Below, piece after piece: positions 1 through 10,900 of a DNA stretch of 64,000 nt (its first letter is position 1; each line of letters opens with the position of its first letter). The notes beneath the pieces are model-generated. The model saw only the letters and a list, made by a program, of their open reading frames with translations. It searched no databases and was not told the origin of the DNA. The stretch is from Cyanophora paradoxa (lineage: Eukaryota > Glaucocystophyceae > Cyanophorales > Cyanophoraceae). Location of the stretch: positions 62,001 to 126,000 of the forward strand of contig QPMI01000088.1 in assembly GCA_004431415.1 (NCBI GenBank). Direction: 5' to 3'. The position numbers and the translations under genes were made by a program.

Positions 1-2498
1 CCGGCGCAGGCGGCGCCGCCGCCCTCGCCGGCCCCGCCTCGCCCAGGGCCGATGGTGACGAGGCCGCGCGCGCCGCCGCGAGCTCCCCCGCCCGTGCGCC
101 GGACCCCGCCCCGCCGCCATCTCCGCCCCCGTCTGAGGGCGCGGTGCGCAGCGACGGGGCTGGCGGCGGGGGAGGGGGCGCGGGCGGGGAGCGAGCCGGG
201 GCGGGCGGCGTCGGCGGCGCCGAGCGAGTCGTCGACGACGTCGGCGGCGACGAAGGCGCGGGAGGCCAAGCCGTACGCGGGGGACCCCGCCGCCGGGCCC
301 CTCCTCTACTGCATGAGCGTGCGCCCGCCCCCACGCCCGCCGGCCCGCCCCTCTCGGCCTTCGAGCAGCTCCTCGCGCGCGCAGGTGGTGAAGACGAAGA
401 AGGACCCGACAGTGCGGCGCGGGGCCATCGTCAAGGCCGTCGCCCTCTGCTCCTCCCGCCAGTTCGTCCACATGTTCCGCGTCCGCCCGGCCCCGCCCCC
501 CTCCCCGCCGCTCGCGCGGGCCCGGCCGAGCGGGCGGGGCGGGGCGGGCAGCCACTGCTGGTGATGGCGCTGAACCAGTACTTCGAGGGGAGCAACGTCG
601 AGGCGCGCCCTCCCCAAGCTCTCTCCCCTTCCGGGGGCGGCCGACCCCTCACGGGCTCCCGGCGCAGGTGCTGGCGGGGCTCTATGCGGCGCTCAACGCG
701 CTCGACCTCTCCGGCATGCCGGCCTACACGCCCGCACAGAAGGCCGTCTACCGCTACTGCCAGGTCCGCCCTCCCTCCAGAAGTGGGCGTCCGCCTCGCT
801 CGGCACCGCTCTGCGTCGTTGAGCTGCGGCTGGGCTGGCCCGGGAGCTCGCCGGGGCCCCCGCCGCGCGCTCACGGCTCCCGGCAGGTGGAGGAGTCGCG
901 GCGGCGCTACCCAGTGACGATCGGGTGGAGCGGGGGCCAGAAGCTCTCCGTGCCCCTCACCATGGAGGACGAGGAGGTCGGCGGGGTGCGCCGAGACCCG
1001 CCCCGCCCCGCCCGCCCCGCCGCGCGGCCTCGCTCGCCGCCGACGCGGCCTGGCGGGGCCCCCGGCAGGCGGACTGGGGCCCGGTGTCGTTCCTGGTGCA
1101 GACCTTCAAGGAGGCGGTCGTGCCGATCTACTCCTGCGTCCTCCTCGAGAAGCGCATCCTCTTCCTCGGCTACACCTCCGTCCGCCCCGCCCCAGCCCCC
1201 GCCCCCGCCCGCCCGCCCCACGGCTGAGTGGCGGGGGCAGTCGGCGGAGAACATCGCGCGGTGCGTGCTGGGGGCCTGCCGCCTCGTCTCGCCCACCGTC
1301 CCCGGCCTCCTCGCCGTGCTTCCTTCCCCGCCCGCCCGCTCCGCCCGCCCGCCCGGCCTCACGCCCCCGCAGCGGGCCTTCCCCTACGCCAACCTCGCCC
1401 ACCTCGACTTCCTCTCCGTCCCGGGGTACATCGCCGGCGTCGGCAACCCCATGTTCGAGGAGAAGCAGATGTGGTGGGACCTCTGCTGCAACATCGACAC
1501 CGGCGCCGTCCGCCTCGCCCCTCCCCGCCCTCCCCGCCCCCGCGGCGCCGCGCTCGGCTGCTCAGTCTCCCCCGCAGGTGACGGTGAACCCGTCGCTGGC
1601 GCTGAAGCTGAAGGAGATGGGGGAGGAGGGCCGCCTGGGGGCCGCCCCCTTCGACGCCGAGCTCGCCTCCCAGGTCCCCCCGCACCGCGGCGCCCTCCCC
1701 GGCCGGCGAGATCCCCGCTGAGCGGGCGCCCCTGGAGCAGGCGATCCACGGGGCGCAGCTGGGGCGGGGGGAGGACCAGGTGGCGGGGCTCTTCCGGGAG
1801 TACACGCGGCACCTGCTCGAGCTGGAGCGGGAGGAGTTCCTCGAGGAGGCCCGCCGCGCCGCCGAGCTCAAGGCCAACGCCCCCCGCTCCGCCGCCTTCG
1901 CCAAGACACCCTCCGCCCGCCTCTACGAGGCCGTGCGCCCCCGCCCCTCCCCGCACCGGCGCCGGCCGAGCCGGCTCGGCTGCAGCGGAAGAAGGCGGGG
2001 CGGGAGTCGCGGGCGGTGACGGCGGTGGACGTGGAGGGGATCATACGCGCCCTCCGCCTCCGCCGCGTCCGCCCTCCGCCCCCCCGCCCCCCTCGCGGCG
2101 GGCGCGGCTCTGAGGGGGCGGGCGTGCGGGCGGGGCCAGGGCCTGTCGGAGGCGGAGATGGGGCGCCTGCTGGGGGACCTGGAGGCCCACGTACAGACCC
2201 CCGAGCAGGTCCTCGAGGTCCGGCCCCCGCCCCGGGGTACAGCCTCGCCCCGCCTCGTTCGAGCCGCGCGCCGGCCGCCGCGCAGCTGCTCTCGTACCTG
2301 CCGGAGACGACGGGGGGCATCCTGCCGGTCGCCCTCGGGCTCTTCCACGGGCAGGAGGCGGTGCGGGCCTCGGCGGTGCGGCTCATCCAGCGCGTCGAGG
2401 CGAGCGGCGTCGGCGTCCGCTGCGTCGACTCCCTCAACATCTTCCTCCAGTTCGCCTACAACCGCTGCGCCAACGCCCTGCCCCCGCGCCCCGCCTGA
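1..2498 (+). CDS. DENN/SPA-domain (Afi1-like) protein, 5' end outside window
   Basis: Multi-exon gene entering from the left edge. Exon-coded blocks read, in order, CMSVVKTKKDPTVRRGA (about 310-440), a VMALNQYFEGSNVE block (562-600), AGLYAALNALDLSGMPAYTP (670-760), a long block with VPIYSCVLLEKRILFLGYT (1085-1180), and FPYANLAHLDFLSVPGYIAG followed by GNPMFEEKQMWWDLCCNIDTG (1380-1505). The last part resembles the SPA/DENN module of Afi1-type proteins, which act with small GTPases in membrane traffic. The C-terminal exons end in an alpha-helical block finishing LQFAYNRCAN before the stop at 2496-2498. The usual N-terminal longin-like part is missing, so the gene starts before base 1. Introns are 60-120 nt and very C-rich. 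At least one has a GC donor (after NVE, near 601). Family assignment is from remembered motifs; exon ends are approximate. Confidence 0.72.
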
Positions 2499-2764
2499 CG
2501 CCCCGTCCTGCCCCGTTCCCTCCAATGAGAAACATCACTAGTACTAGTCTCATTCACATTCGAAGCCTTGGCTCAGTGAAGAGCGTACGTCGCGGCGGCG
2601 GAAACGCAGCGCTGCGAGCTAGATCTAGAGTTGAATCGAGTCCGGGCACTGATCACAGAGAATCCCCAGCTCATGCACAACAGCTAAGCTTTGGCTTGAG
2701 CGTATCTTACTTAACAGTGTTTACACGGCGTCGAATTACTATTTCGGAAGTCTGCCCAAGGGTG

Positions 2765-3311
2765 CTAGCAGGCGTCGTCCGCTGCAGCCTCCTCGAGCAC
2801 GAGCGCGAGCTGGTCCTCCGCGTGCGCATCGTCGGCCTCCGCCTCGTACCATCCCTCGCCCTCCTCCACCTCCCCGCCCACGCCCTGCGGTCGCCGCCGG
2901 CCGCGGTCAGCACGACGCGCGCGCAGACTCGAGTGAGCAGCGCGCACGTCTCCGCCCGTGCTGTCCGCGGGAAAGCTGTGATTCAAAACGAGCCCGGAGG
3001 CGGTATCGCCCGACCCGTCGGATTCCGGAGTGGAGTCCTCGAGGCAGCTCTTAAGGGCGCTGTCTTGGGCGGTACAGTACTCTGAAATGCACATCTTCCG
3101 CACGAAGAAGTTCGCATCTTCGCACACGTCTGTCGAATCTATCGCGTTGTCGCTGCTGCAAGCGGGCGCCGGCCACTTCTCATGGCATACTTCAGTCCGC
3201 TCCTCTCGGCATGCATCCAGGGCGACGGCAAGAGCCTGCTCTGGAAGTCAGCCTTAAGCTAAGATCACTGCATGCAGCCGCAGCGCGCACCGAGCACGGC
3301 GACGTCGACAT
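2765..3311 (-). CDS. Small Cys-rich acidic protein, unrecognised
   Basis: A spliced reading starts at ATG 3311 (MSTSPCS), loses an intron ending in the CTGACTTCCAGAG acceptor near 3241, and continues through a Cys-rich block with VCHEKWPAPAC and VCEDANFFVRKMCISEYC. A Glu/Asp-rich tail ends at the stop 2765-2767. A 63-nt intron with GT...CTGAC...CAG signals (2885-2947) is a multiple of three, so the frame also stays open without splicing. At least eight Cys residues suggest metal binding or disulfides, but the spacing is not a CHCH (CX9C) pattern I recognise. No signal peptide is evident. The gene is supported by the open frame, splice signals and codon style, not by homology. It could be longer at the N-terminus. 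Confidence 0.4.
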
Positions 3312-3857
3312 TGTGCTCCAGGGAGGCCGGTCTGGTTGTGATTGGACAGCTCTAGCAGCTAGCTCTAGCTACGTCCAGTTCAAGAGATTTCGAGTCAGCG
3401 TAAGCAGCCGTAAGGGTCAGGGGCAGCTCGCGCTCGCGGTTCTGGACGTCAACTGCAATCTGGATCGGTGCCGAGTTCTGGGAATTGAGCGGGCTATCGC
3501 CGTCAATCTAAACTACAGTAGGGCAGCTGGAAAGCTCTGGCGGCGAGCTTGGAGCTCCAGGCAGCTCCTTGAAGGGGGGGTACCATCGGTGGGCTATCAC
3601 CGCACTCTAGCTAGACGCAGCGCAGAGCCGAAGGGCACAGCGAGATCTTCTTGAATTGCATCTAAGACTCTTGCTTTAGAACAAGGAGCGTCCAGGGCAG
3701 CGACCGGCGGATCTCGCTCTCAGCCGTTCGCAAGCTGCGCCACCTTCTACGAACTTTCTGCGCTGTTTAGCTACTCACTTTCTGCGGGAGTTCCTCCTCT
3801 AGCGCCGGCGAAGCGAGGCACGCTTGTCCCCTCCAAGCCGCCGGACGCCGCGCCGCG
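3312..3857. other. Intergenic region, possible shared promoter
   Basis: About 545 bp between the divergent Cys-rich gene (-) and WW-domain gene (+). Base composition is more balanced than in the genes. It contains a TAGCTA-rich cluster (about 3352-3372) and a TTAGCTA at 3767-3773, 85 bp before the WW gene ATG. No convincing ORF. Confidence 0.5.
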
Positions 3858-5443
3858 ATGGCGGAAGCCGATGTGCACCCGGAGGACGTGCGCGATATGG
3901 CGGTCTACCTGGGCATCGACCCCTCCAGCGAGGCGCACCTCCTCTACATCGCCCGCCTCGCCTTGCGGCTCCCGTGCCCCGAGGGCTGGACGGAGCACAC
4001 GGACAAGGAGGGAAGGCCCTTCTACCGGTCCGCAGACGGCGCAGTGAGCCGCAGCCACCCGTCGGACGAGATGCTGAAGAAGCTGGTGCGCGCCCACGTC
4101 TTCTGCGGCCAGCCGCGCCCGGGGCGAGCGGGCGGGGGCAGGTGAGGCAGGAGCGGCGGCGGCACATTGCGAACATGGACGGGACGTCGCCGGAGGCGAG
4201 CTGGATGGCCTTCCGCGACGCGGACGGCATGCTCTACTACTACGACTTCGAGACGAGGTGCGCGCCGCGCTGTGCGAGGGGGCGCGCTGGGCCAACAGCT
4301 GCGGCAGGCTGACGAGCTCGAACGCGGTGCGGGCGGACCTCATACTGCCCTTCGCGTGGTCCATGGAGCTCCCCGCCCTCGAGGCGCGCCCCGCCCCGCC
4401 CCGCCCCGCCCCGCCCGCGCCAGCGCCGGCGCCTCGCCGACGCGCCTGGGGCGGCAGCCGGGGGGCGAGCACGCGCAGGAGCCGCCGGCGCAGCTGCAGA
4501 AGACCCGCGATGCCGACGCGTGCGCTCGCCCGCCCCTCCCCTCCGCCGCCGCCTCCACCGACGCGCGCCGCGCAGAACGGCGAGGCCGCCGCTGACGGAG
4601 CTGACGTTCTACTCGTGGTGGCTGGAGGGGGGCGGCGGCATGGGCGGGCGCGGCGTGGGCCCGCACGAGCAGGCGCAGGACACGCTCGCGGCGCAGAGCG
4701 TGCGGCACAGCCTCACCCTCGTCTTCAACATCAGCACGGGCAGCGCCAGCGTGCGCGGCGCGGGCCCCGCGCCCCGGGCGCCGCCCCCCGCTGAGCCCCG
4801 CCTGGCAGATCTTTGTGGACAGCGACGTGCACCTCGCGCTCCCCGGCATCACCGACGACCGCAACCGCCCTATCACCGTGCGCCCCGCACGGCGCGGCGC
4901 GGCGCAGCGCCGGCGCGGCGTCTCACCGGGGGCGGGGGCAGTGCTGGGACATCAACGTGGGGACGCGGGTGAACGCGCTGGGGCGGTGGGTGGTGCTGAA
5001 GCACGCGAGCGTGGAGACGCTGGAGTGGCTCGAGGCGCACCGCCGCCGCCTCTGCTTCGCCCGCGAGCGCCTCCGCGAAATCCTCCCCAAGGCCCGCCCC
5101 CGCCCCCGCCCCCCTGCCCTCCGCTCTGCTTTCTCTCCTCACGCCGGCGCAGTACTCGACGAAGAGCCGGGTGGGGTACCCTGAGATGCCCCTCATCCCA
5201 TTCCAGCGGCAGGCGGCCACCGAGATCCTCCTCGTGCGGGAGTTCGTGGTCAAGGGCAAGGCGAGCCTGCGGCGCCTGCGGCAGGAGGTCGCCGACATGG
5301 TCAAGGAGCTCGCGAAGCACCGGCCGCGCGTGGCGGAGCGCTTCGCGGTGGTGCTGGACCCCGACGGCCACCTCGAGCGCGGGGGCGGGGCCCTCGGCGA
5401 CCCCGCCCAGCCCCTCTTCGAGCTCACCTTCGTCGCCCGGTAG
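3858..5443 (+). CDS. WW-domain protein, CEP164-like N-terminus
   Basis: The protein begins MAEADVHPEDVRDMAVYLGI, then PEGWTEHTDKEGRPFYRSAD, a WW domain of the kind preceded by a 'LGIDP..HLLYIA' helix in CEP164 and related ciliary or centriolar proteins. After an intron (donor at GTGCGCGCCC) come a second aromatic-rich block (GMLYYYDFET), then TFYSWWLEGGG, SLTLVFNISTG, a short IFVDSDVHLALPG block, QCWDINVGTRVNALGRWVVL and a helical region ending in ELTFVAR before the stop at 5441-5443. The distal 'FYSWW ... LVFN ... CWDI.VG' architecture is, as I recall, shared by an uncharacterised WW protein family in protists and algae. A basal-body or ciliary role is inference from the WW similarity and the presence of other axonemal genes here. 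Introns are 60-90 nt with pentanucleotide CCCCG runs. Confidence 0.7.
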
Positions 5444-5917
5444 CCCCCTCCGAAGAGGAACGGTCTCTCTCGACTTGGCGAGCCTCGAGCCGGGAGCGGG
5501 GGCGGAGGGGGGAAGAAGGGGCGCCGCCCCGGGCGCGGCGGGGGCAGGGGCTCGTTGTGATTGGGGCGGGACCGCTCGATCGGGCTGGAACTCCATCGGC
5601 AATTGCGCGCATGCAAGCCTTGAAGTGCGCTCCTTGCAATTGAATGCAAGCCTCAAGATGCAATGGCTTCGGGCTGCTGCTACCGCTGTACTGCGCATCC
5701 GCACGTCTCGACTTGGCGTTCGAACGTGACGCGTTCATGATGCTCCTAGCTTTCGAAGTTTTGGAGCGCTCTAGTTGGAGCGTCAAGATACACTGGCTTC
5801 GGGCTCCCTAGTCTCGGCTCGCGTTATTGTTGTTGTAGCTGCAGCTTCATGCGCATGCACTGTCCTGCACAGGTCCGCCTAGATGACTTGTACCCCAACA
5901 CTTCGTTCGCAACCGAA
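5444..5917. other. Intergenic region with short imperfect repeats
   Basis: About 470 bp between the WW gene and the HOZ-like gene, which lie in the same orientation. It holds an imperfect direct repeat (TCAAG-ATRCAMTGGCTTCGGGCT type, near 5653-5677 and 5784-5807) and AT-richer DNA with GCATGCAAGCCT-like words. No gene seen. Confidence 0.5.
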
Positions 5918-7470
5918 ATGGCCTTCGTGGTTCCTGCTTCCTGCGGCGCGCAGGCCCGCGCTGGGCGCGTGGCATTCGAGACATCGTCGTCGACGTCGCA
6001 CGCGCACGTCGCGCGCGCCCTCCGCCAGCCGGCCTCCCTGCGCCGTGCCGCCTTCCTCGGCTCGAGGGTGGCGCCTCGGAGCCCTCGCTTCAACGCCGGC
6101 GTCTCTTTCTGCGGCCCCGTCGCCTCCGTAGAGCAGCTCCAGAAGGTCCGCCGATGATTGCTAGCTAAGCGCACGCGCGCCGGCCCCGGCTCGCCTTGCG
6201 CCCTCGGCTCGCCCTGCTCCGCGCGTCTAACACGCCTGTCTGACAACCCTCGCAATGCGCAGGTGCTGGAGGAGCAGAAGGCGCTGCCGCGCCTGTCGCC
6301 GGCGGAGACCGTGCGCGGCCTGATTAAGAAGGGGCGGTACTGCACGCTTTCGACCAACAGCTCGAAGCATGAGGGTGCGCTCGCGAGCCGCACGCCAGGT
6401 CTTGCGTCGCGCGCGCGAGCTCCGCATCTTGAAGGGTCGGCCGGTCACAGGCTTCCCCTCCGGCGCGGTGATCCAGATGGCGGAGGTCGATGGCACGCCG
6501 ATTTTCAGCTTGAGCTCGATCTCCATCCACACGCAGGTGAGCCGCGGAGCCTGCGACCCTAACCTGAGCTCATCTGACACGCGGCCCGCAGGACCTGCTC
6601 AAGGACCCGCGCTGCTCGATCACGGTTGCCCCGGGCTTCGCCGGTGCGGTAATTGACTACGAACGAAGGTTCGACGGCGTTGATAGGCGCGGCAGGCATG
6701 TCGGACCCGCGCGTCGTGCTGCTGGGCAAGGTGGAGAAGGCCGCCGAGTCCGAGACGGAGAAGCTGAAGGAGGCGTTCCTGAAGGTGCACCCGGATTCTT
6801 TCTGGGTGGAGTTTGGCGACTTCTCTTTCTGTGAGCGAGTCCCCTTTGCTTTCCCGCTTGTGTGCCCCACCCTGATTCTGGGATTTTTCCTGCTTGCAGT
6901 CAAGTTCACGGAGATCAAGGCCGTGAACTTCAACGGGGGCTTTGGCGCCGCCGTGAACTTTGGCAGCGATGAGTACTTCGCTGCCTCCCCCGACCCCCTT
7001 ATCGACTTCGCTGCACCCGTCATGCGCCACAGTACGAGCCCTTCCTCAGTGGAAGTTTCTTTGCCCAGCTCACCTTGCCAATTTGCACAGTGAACGATGA
7101 CCACGAGGAGGACCTGAAGCTGTACGCGAAGCACTACCTCTCCCTCGACGTGGACGGCGCCAAGATGAGCAACGTCGACCAGTGCGCTCGATACTGCCAA
7201 CGGCAGCATGTGCATATCTTGTTTCTCTTTGGCTGATCACATGTGCTTCAGGTATGGATTCGATATGGCAGTGCAAGTCGGCGGTGGGTTCCAGCTGCAG
7301 TTTGCATTTCAGGTTGACATTCATGCGATTCTAACTGGCACCGCTGTGCAGAGATGAAGGCCACGGTCCGGCTGCCCTTCAAGGAACGAGTGGACAACCG
7401 GAAGGCGATCAAGGAGGCTCTGGTCTCCTTGCACCAGGATGCGATGGCCAGCAAGGGCGAATCTAAGTAA
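5918..7470 (+). CDS. HugZ/HOZ-like FMN-binding split-barrel protein, probably plastid-targeted
   Basis: The start at 5918 opens with MAFVVPASCGAQARAGRVAF and a long Arg/Ala/Ser-rich stretch that fits a transit peptide. Mature exons carry LSPAETVRGLIKKGRYCTLS, AVIQMAEVDGTPIFSLSSIS, DPRVVLLGKVEKAAESE, FGAAVNFGSDEYF and NDDHEEDLKLYAKHYL, ending VSLHQDAMASKGESK and stop 7468-7470. This is the order of the pyridoxamine-phosphate-oxidase-like split barrel followed by a DUF2470-type domain with the NDDH motif, as in HugZ and the plant protein HOZ, which bind haem or FMN and act in tetrapyrrole metabolism. Introns are of moderate GC. The stop lies 58 bp from the facing MRE11 stop. The family assignment is firm; the exact substrate is not. 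Confidence 0.82.
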
Positions 7471-7528
7471 TCTATTTCTAGATAGGTATGCATCTACATA
7501 CTGTTGGAATATGAGCCAAGTGGGGCAA

Positions 7529-10301
7529 TCAGCCCGCCTTCCTGGGGCGCTTCGGCTTTGGCTTGGGTGGAGACTCTTCCTCCTCACCTTCATCCTGGGA
7601 GCCACATAAAGAGCCAGAAGTGGAGAGCATGGCAAAAGAGAAAGGGTCTTGCCTGCACAGATGCTGTGCCACGGCTGAATGACAGGGTCGTCTGCTTGAG
7701 CTTCGAGCCTGCTGCCGCAGCAGCCTTGCGGGGTGCTGCTTTCTGTTTTGCTGTCGTTGCCGCCTGTGAGGTCGCCTGGCCCTTGCGGCGCGAGGGAGGT
7801 GCTACGCAATTCAAGCACGCGTCAGAGCTGCAGGGATGCCACGTGGATCGAATGAACAGAGAGCGCACGAGCAGCAGGGGCATCAAAGCCATCATCCTCA
7901 TCGTCCAGAACCACTGCATCGCTTGCACGGGGCTGGAGATTCGTCAGAGATGGAGACCTCTACAAAAAAGGAAGCAACAAGAACCTCAGAGGGTCCAGCT
8001 TGCGGTGCCGCAGAGGAAGAATCGCCTAGAGGCCTTGTAGCTGGCGCACTGCTTGACTCTGCTGGCCTTGACGCTAGGATGCCCTGGAGTTGATTGATCA
8101 GGGTGAACTGCTATTAAAAAGGCAAATAAAGGCTAGGGTACCTGCAGCTCATCTGGCTTGTCCACATCTGCACCGGGCTGAGTGAAGAGGAAGTTCTGCG
8201 TGTCCTCCAGGGACTTGAGCACGAATCTAAGACGAGGAGACGTGAGCTTCATTCATGCTGCTGGTACGACACGTGCACTTACTCGTTGATGGAGAGCTTC
8301 TCGTCCTTCTCCACGAACTTCTGCACTGCAGAAGCGAAGTCGTTCTGTGGGAGGATCTGCAGCTGGTGGCTCCTCAGCATGTCCATGACAAGGTCATCGA
8401 TCCTTGTCTGGTCCAGCGGCTCAGATCGATGGAGGTCTGCGAATTCTGCAGCAGTCGTATCTGCGGCAGTCTTCTTGCCTGAAACGCATGGTAAGAAGAC
8501 GAGAGCGCAAAGGCCCAGCAAAACTGGCAAATCCACCTTTCTCCTGTGTGCGGCGTTTAACAAACAGAAGAATGTCCTCACTGTTTGCCACCCGCTGAAC
8601 AAATCTTTGTCCAAAGCGCTGAGGATTGATGGTAGAAAAGCCTCCAGAGTAGTCAACCTGATAACTCGGATGTGAGGAAAAGCACAGCAAACAAAGAGGA
8701 CAGCACTGGCCCGAAGCTTGATGAGAGGCAGATGAAGGTTTGGGTAGTCTGGATCCGGAGGGTGCTCCCGTGCAGCTACCTCGATCATTTCCTCAACCTG
8801 CATCAACAATGTCAGCACAAGCAGCGAGAACTTGGTTCTGAGAGCCCTTGCACCTTCTCAGCCAAGTATTCAGTCACTGCATCTGTGTCCTTGGGATCCA
8901 AAGGCGGTTGTGCAACTGAGAGTGTGATGTCCTCCATAATGAAAGGTCGAACAGTCTTCAGCCTAATAGGTGTGAAACGGTGCTCCTTTCCGCTGACCTC
9001 CAGAAGGGCCATATGCCTGCAAGCTCATGAGCACAATGCCAATGATTTTAATGAAAGTAGAGATAAGTCACTTTGGCTTTGCCTCTCCCTCAATCAACGA
9101 AGTTGCAACTGTTGATCCCGGCTGAACGACAAAGAATCCTCCAGCAGAGCTCTCCCACGGGTTGATGAGGCTCTCATGCTCGTGGCCCCAAATAACGAAG
9201 TCCTTGCAATCAAACTCAGCGAAAGCTTGTGAAGCTCAGCACAAGAGCGCACCAGAAAAGGAGCCAACATCTGTTCGGTGATGGTGCTCTTGGAGTTCCG
9301 ACCCTCTCTGCAGACGTAGAATATGTAAAGCATGCAGCATTGCATCGAGAAGGCAAGCCATTCACCGGTTCTGGTGGATGACAAAGATGTTGAACCAATC
9401 CTGGCGATTCTCTGCCGGTGTCACCCACTTCACGTTCTTCTCACGAAAGATGCGGTAGAGGCGCTCATCCCGAATGTTTCCGAGCCCATACAGGGCGATC
9501 TGCACGATGTCAAGCAAAGCAGATAGGCACTCAGAACGATAATGCACCTTTGATGAACCCTTGGTAATCAGCACAGGTGCAAGGTGTATTTCCTTCAGAT
9601 CCTGTGCCCGTCCAAAGTAGTTCAGGAGGTTTGTGGCTGCCAGCAGATCGATGGCGGACAAGTCGCCATCCTGAAGAAAGAAAGAACCAATGTATGTGTT
9701 AACTAGAGCACAAAGGCGCTTGTGAGACATGCACCCCAGAAGGATCGTCATGATTGCCGTGCACAATGAAGACAGGCAAATCGATGTTGAAGTTAGGGTC
9801 CTCGTAGTTGACACAGCCGGAGCTGCACGCGTCGGAAAGCCGTTATTGAATCGAAAAGAATCGACATAAGAAGACGATAGGGGCCGGAGGGCTGCTGGAC
9901 CTGTTCCTGAAATTCATCTTTTGATCGCTGACCACTTGCACCTGGACGGAGCGGTCTCCAAAGCAGTACTTCCGGAAGATTTCCATAGTGCGATGTAAAG
10001 TCTTGCGAGAAGGCTTGTTGTCGTGGAACAGGTCGCCGCCCAGCAGCACAAAGTCGACCTGTCGCGGGGTTTGACGCGCCTGCAAGGCCACGGCTGCGCA
10101 TGCAGTACCTCCATCTCGCGTGCTGTCCTCATGATCTCCTCGAACGTGTTGAATGAGTCGTCGCCGCGCACGGGGTGCCGCTCCAGGAAGCCGACGTGGT
10201 TGTCAGTCGCCTGGGGAGCGCTCGCTTCAGCCGACGGGCGCTTAACGAGGCGGCGGATCGCGCGTATGCACCACCAGAATGCGGATGAGTTCCTCGTTCA
10301 T
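7529..10301 (-). CDS. MRE11: MRE11 double-strand-break repair nuclease
   Basis: Start at 10301 gives [11 protein letters not shown] short intron is followed by [18 protein letters not shown], the first phosphodiesterase motif. Further exons give [20 protein letters not shown] (motif II), [16 protein letters not shown] (motif III), [34 protein letters not shown] and an IWGHEHE motif, all conserved metal-ligand regions of MRE11. The C-terminus is Lys/Pro-rich and ends [10 protein letters not shown] before the stop at 7529-7531. MRE11 is the Mn-dependent nuclease of the MRE11-RAD50-NBS1 complex in the nucleus. All catalytic motifs look intact. Introns are short GT-AG and of moderate GC. It is convergent with the HOZ-like gene. 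Confidence 0.93.
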
Positions 10302-10647
10302 CGCGCCTGGTTGCGCTCACACGGGCGAGAAGGGAGCGGCCAAGGTGTGCGCAGCCGAAATTCGTATGCGGTTGCAGGTTACACGCATACGGTGCTTTTT
10401 GAGTCTGCGTGCAGTTGAAGGCCTGCTCGAGTGCCTAGCTCGCGTTCGCCTGCGCTGACCCGGCGCTCCAGCTCCCGCGGTGCTGCGCTTTGCTCCGCTT
10501 CTCGCTGCCGAGTGCGCGCGCTTCCCGAAGGATTACCGCCACTCGCCGCTCGCCGCCTGCAGCGCTCGATGGCAGCTGCACCTGAGCTCAAACGCGTAAG
10601 AGGGTCTTTGCCAAGCCGGGACCTCGAGCGGATCTGCCTTTTCAACC
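10302..10647. other. Intergenic region upstream of tRNA-Asp, mostly duplicated cassette
   Basis: About 345 bp between the MRE11 start and the tRNA. From about 10412 onward it matches, in inverted orientation, the flank of the second tRNA-Asp near 50.14-50.38 kb. No protein-coding gene is supported. Confidence 0.55.
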
Positions 10648-10719
10648 GTCGCTGTAGTATAGCGGTCAGTATACCTGCCTGTCACGCAGGTGACCCGGGT
10701 TCAATTCCCGGCAGTGGCG
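10648..10719 (+). tRNA. tRNA-Asp (GTC)
   Basis: 72-nt cloverleaf. The acceptor stem GTCGCTG pairs with CAGTGGC (two wobble pairs). The D arm includes GTATAGCGGTCAGTAT. The anticodon stem is CCTGC/GCAGG with anticodon GTC at 10681-10683, and the T arm is CCGGG-TTCAATT-CCCGG. No intron and no encoded CCA. A run of five T follows at 10721-10725, a pol III terminator. Confidence 0.97.
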
Positions 10720-10720
10720 C

Positions 10721-10725
10721 TTTTT
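10721..10725 (+). terminator. RNA polymerase III T-run terminator
   Basis: Five consecutive T immediately 3' of tRNA-Asp, the standard pol III stop signal. Confidence 0.7.
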
Positions 10726-10900
10726 CAACCCCGGGCCTCTTTTGCGCTGGGCGCTCGTGCCCGCGCTCTCTGGATTCAAATTACGTTCTAATTTGGTTTA
10801 AGGTCCGTCTGTCTCCTCTCAACGCTCAAGATCTTGCAACGGCTAAGGCCGGGTCTAGGTCTAACCGTCGCTAACGTCGACTGCTGCCGCCCGATCAGAA

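Larger units (their letters stand above)
10412..10775 (+). repeat. Duplicated tRNA-Asp cassette, copy A
   Basis: Segment containing tRNA-Asp plus about 235 bp upstream and 55 bp downstream. It is recognisably similar along its length to the reverse complement of 50015-50380. Matching words include CTCGCGTTCGCCTGCGCTGAC, GCGCTTCCCGAAGGA, GCTGCACCTGAGCTCAAACG and GCCTCTTTTGCG. The tRNA itself is identical, while the flanks differ by substitutions and small indels. That suggests an old segmental duplication with selection on the tRNA. Confidence 0.85.

Noticed and set aside
10412-10775. tRNA-derived SINE
   Set aside because: Similarity between the two copies extends well upstream of the tRNA, the tRNA is intact with a terminator, and there is no A-rich or LINE-like tail.
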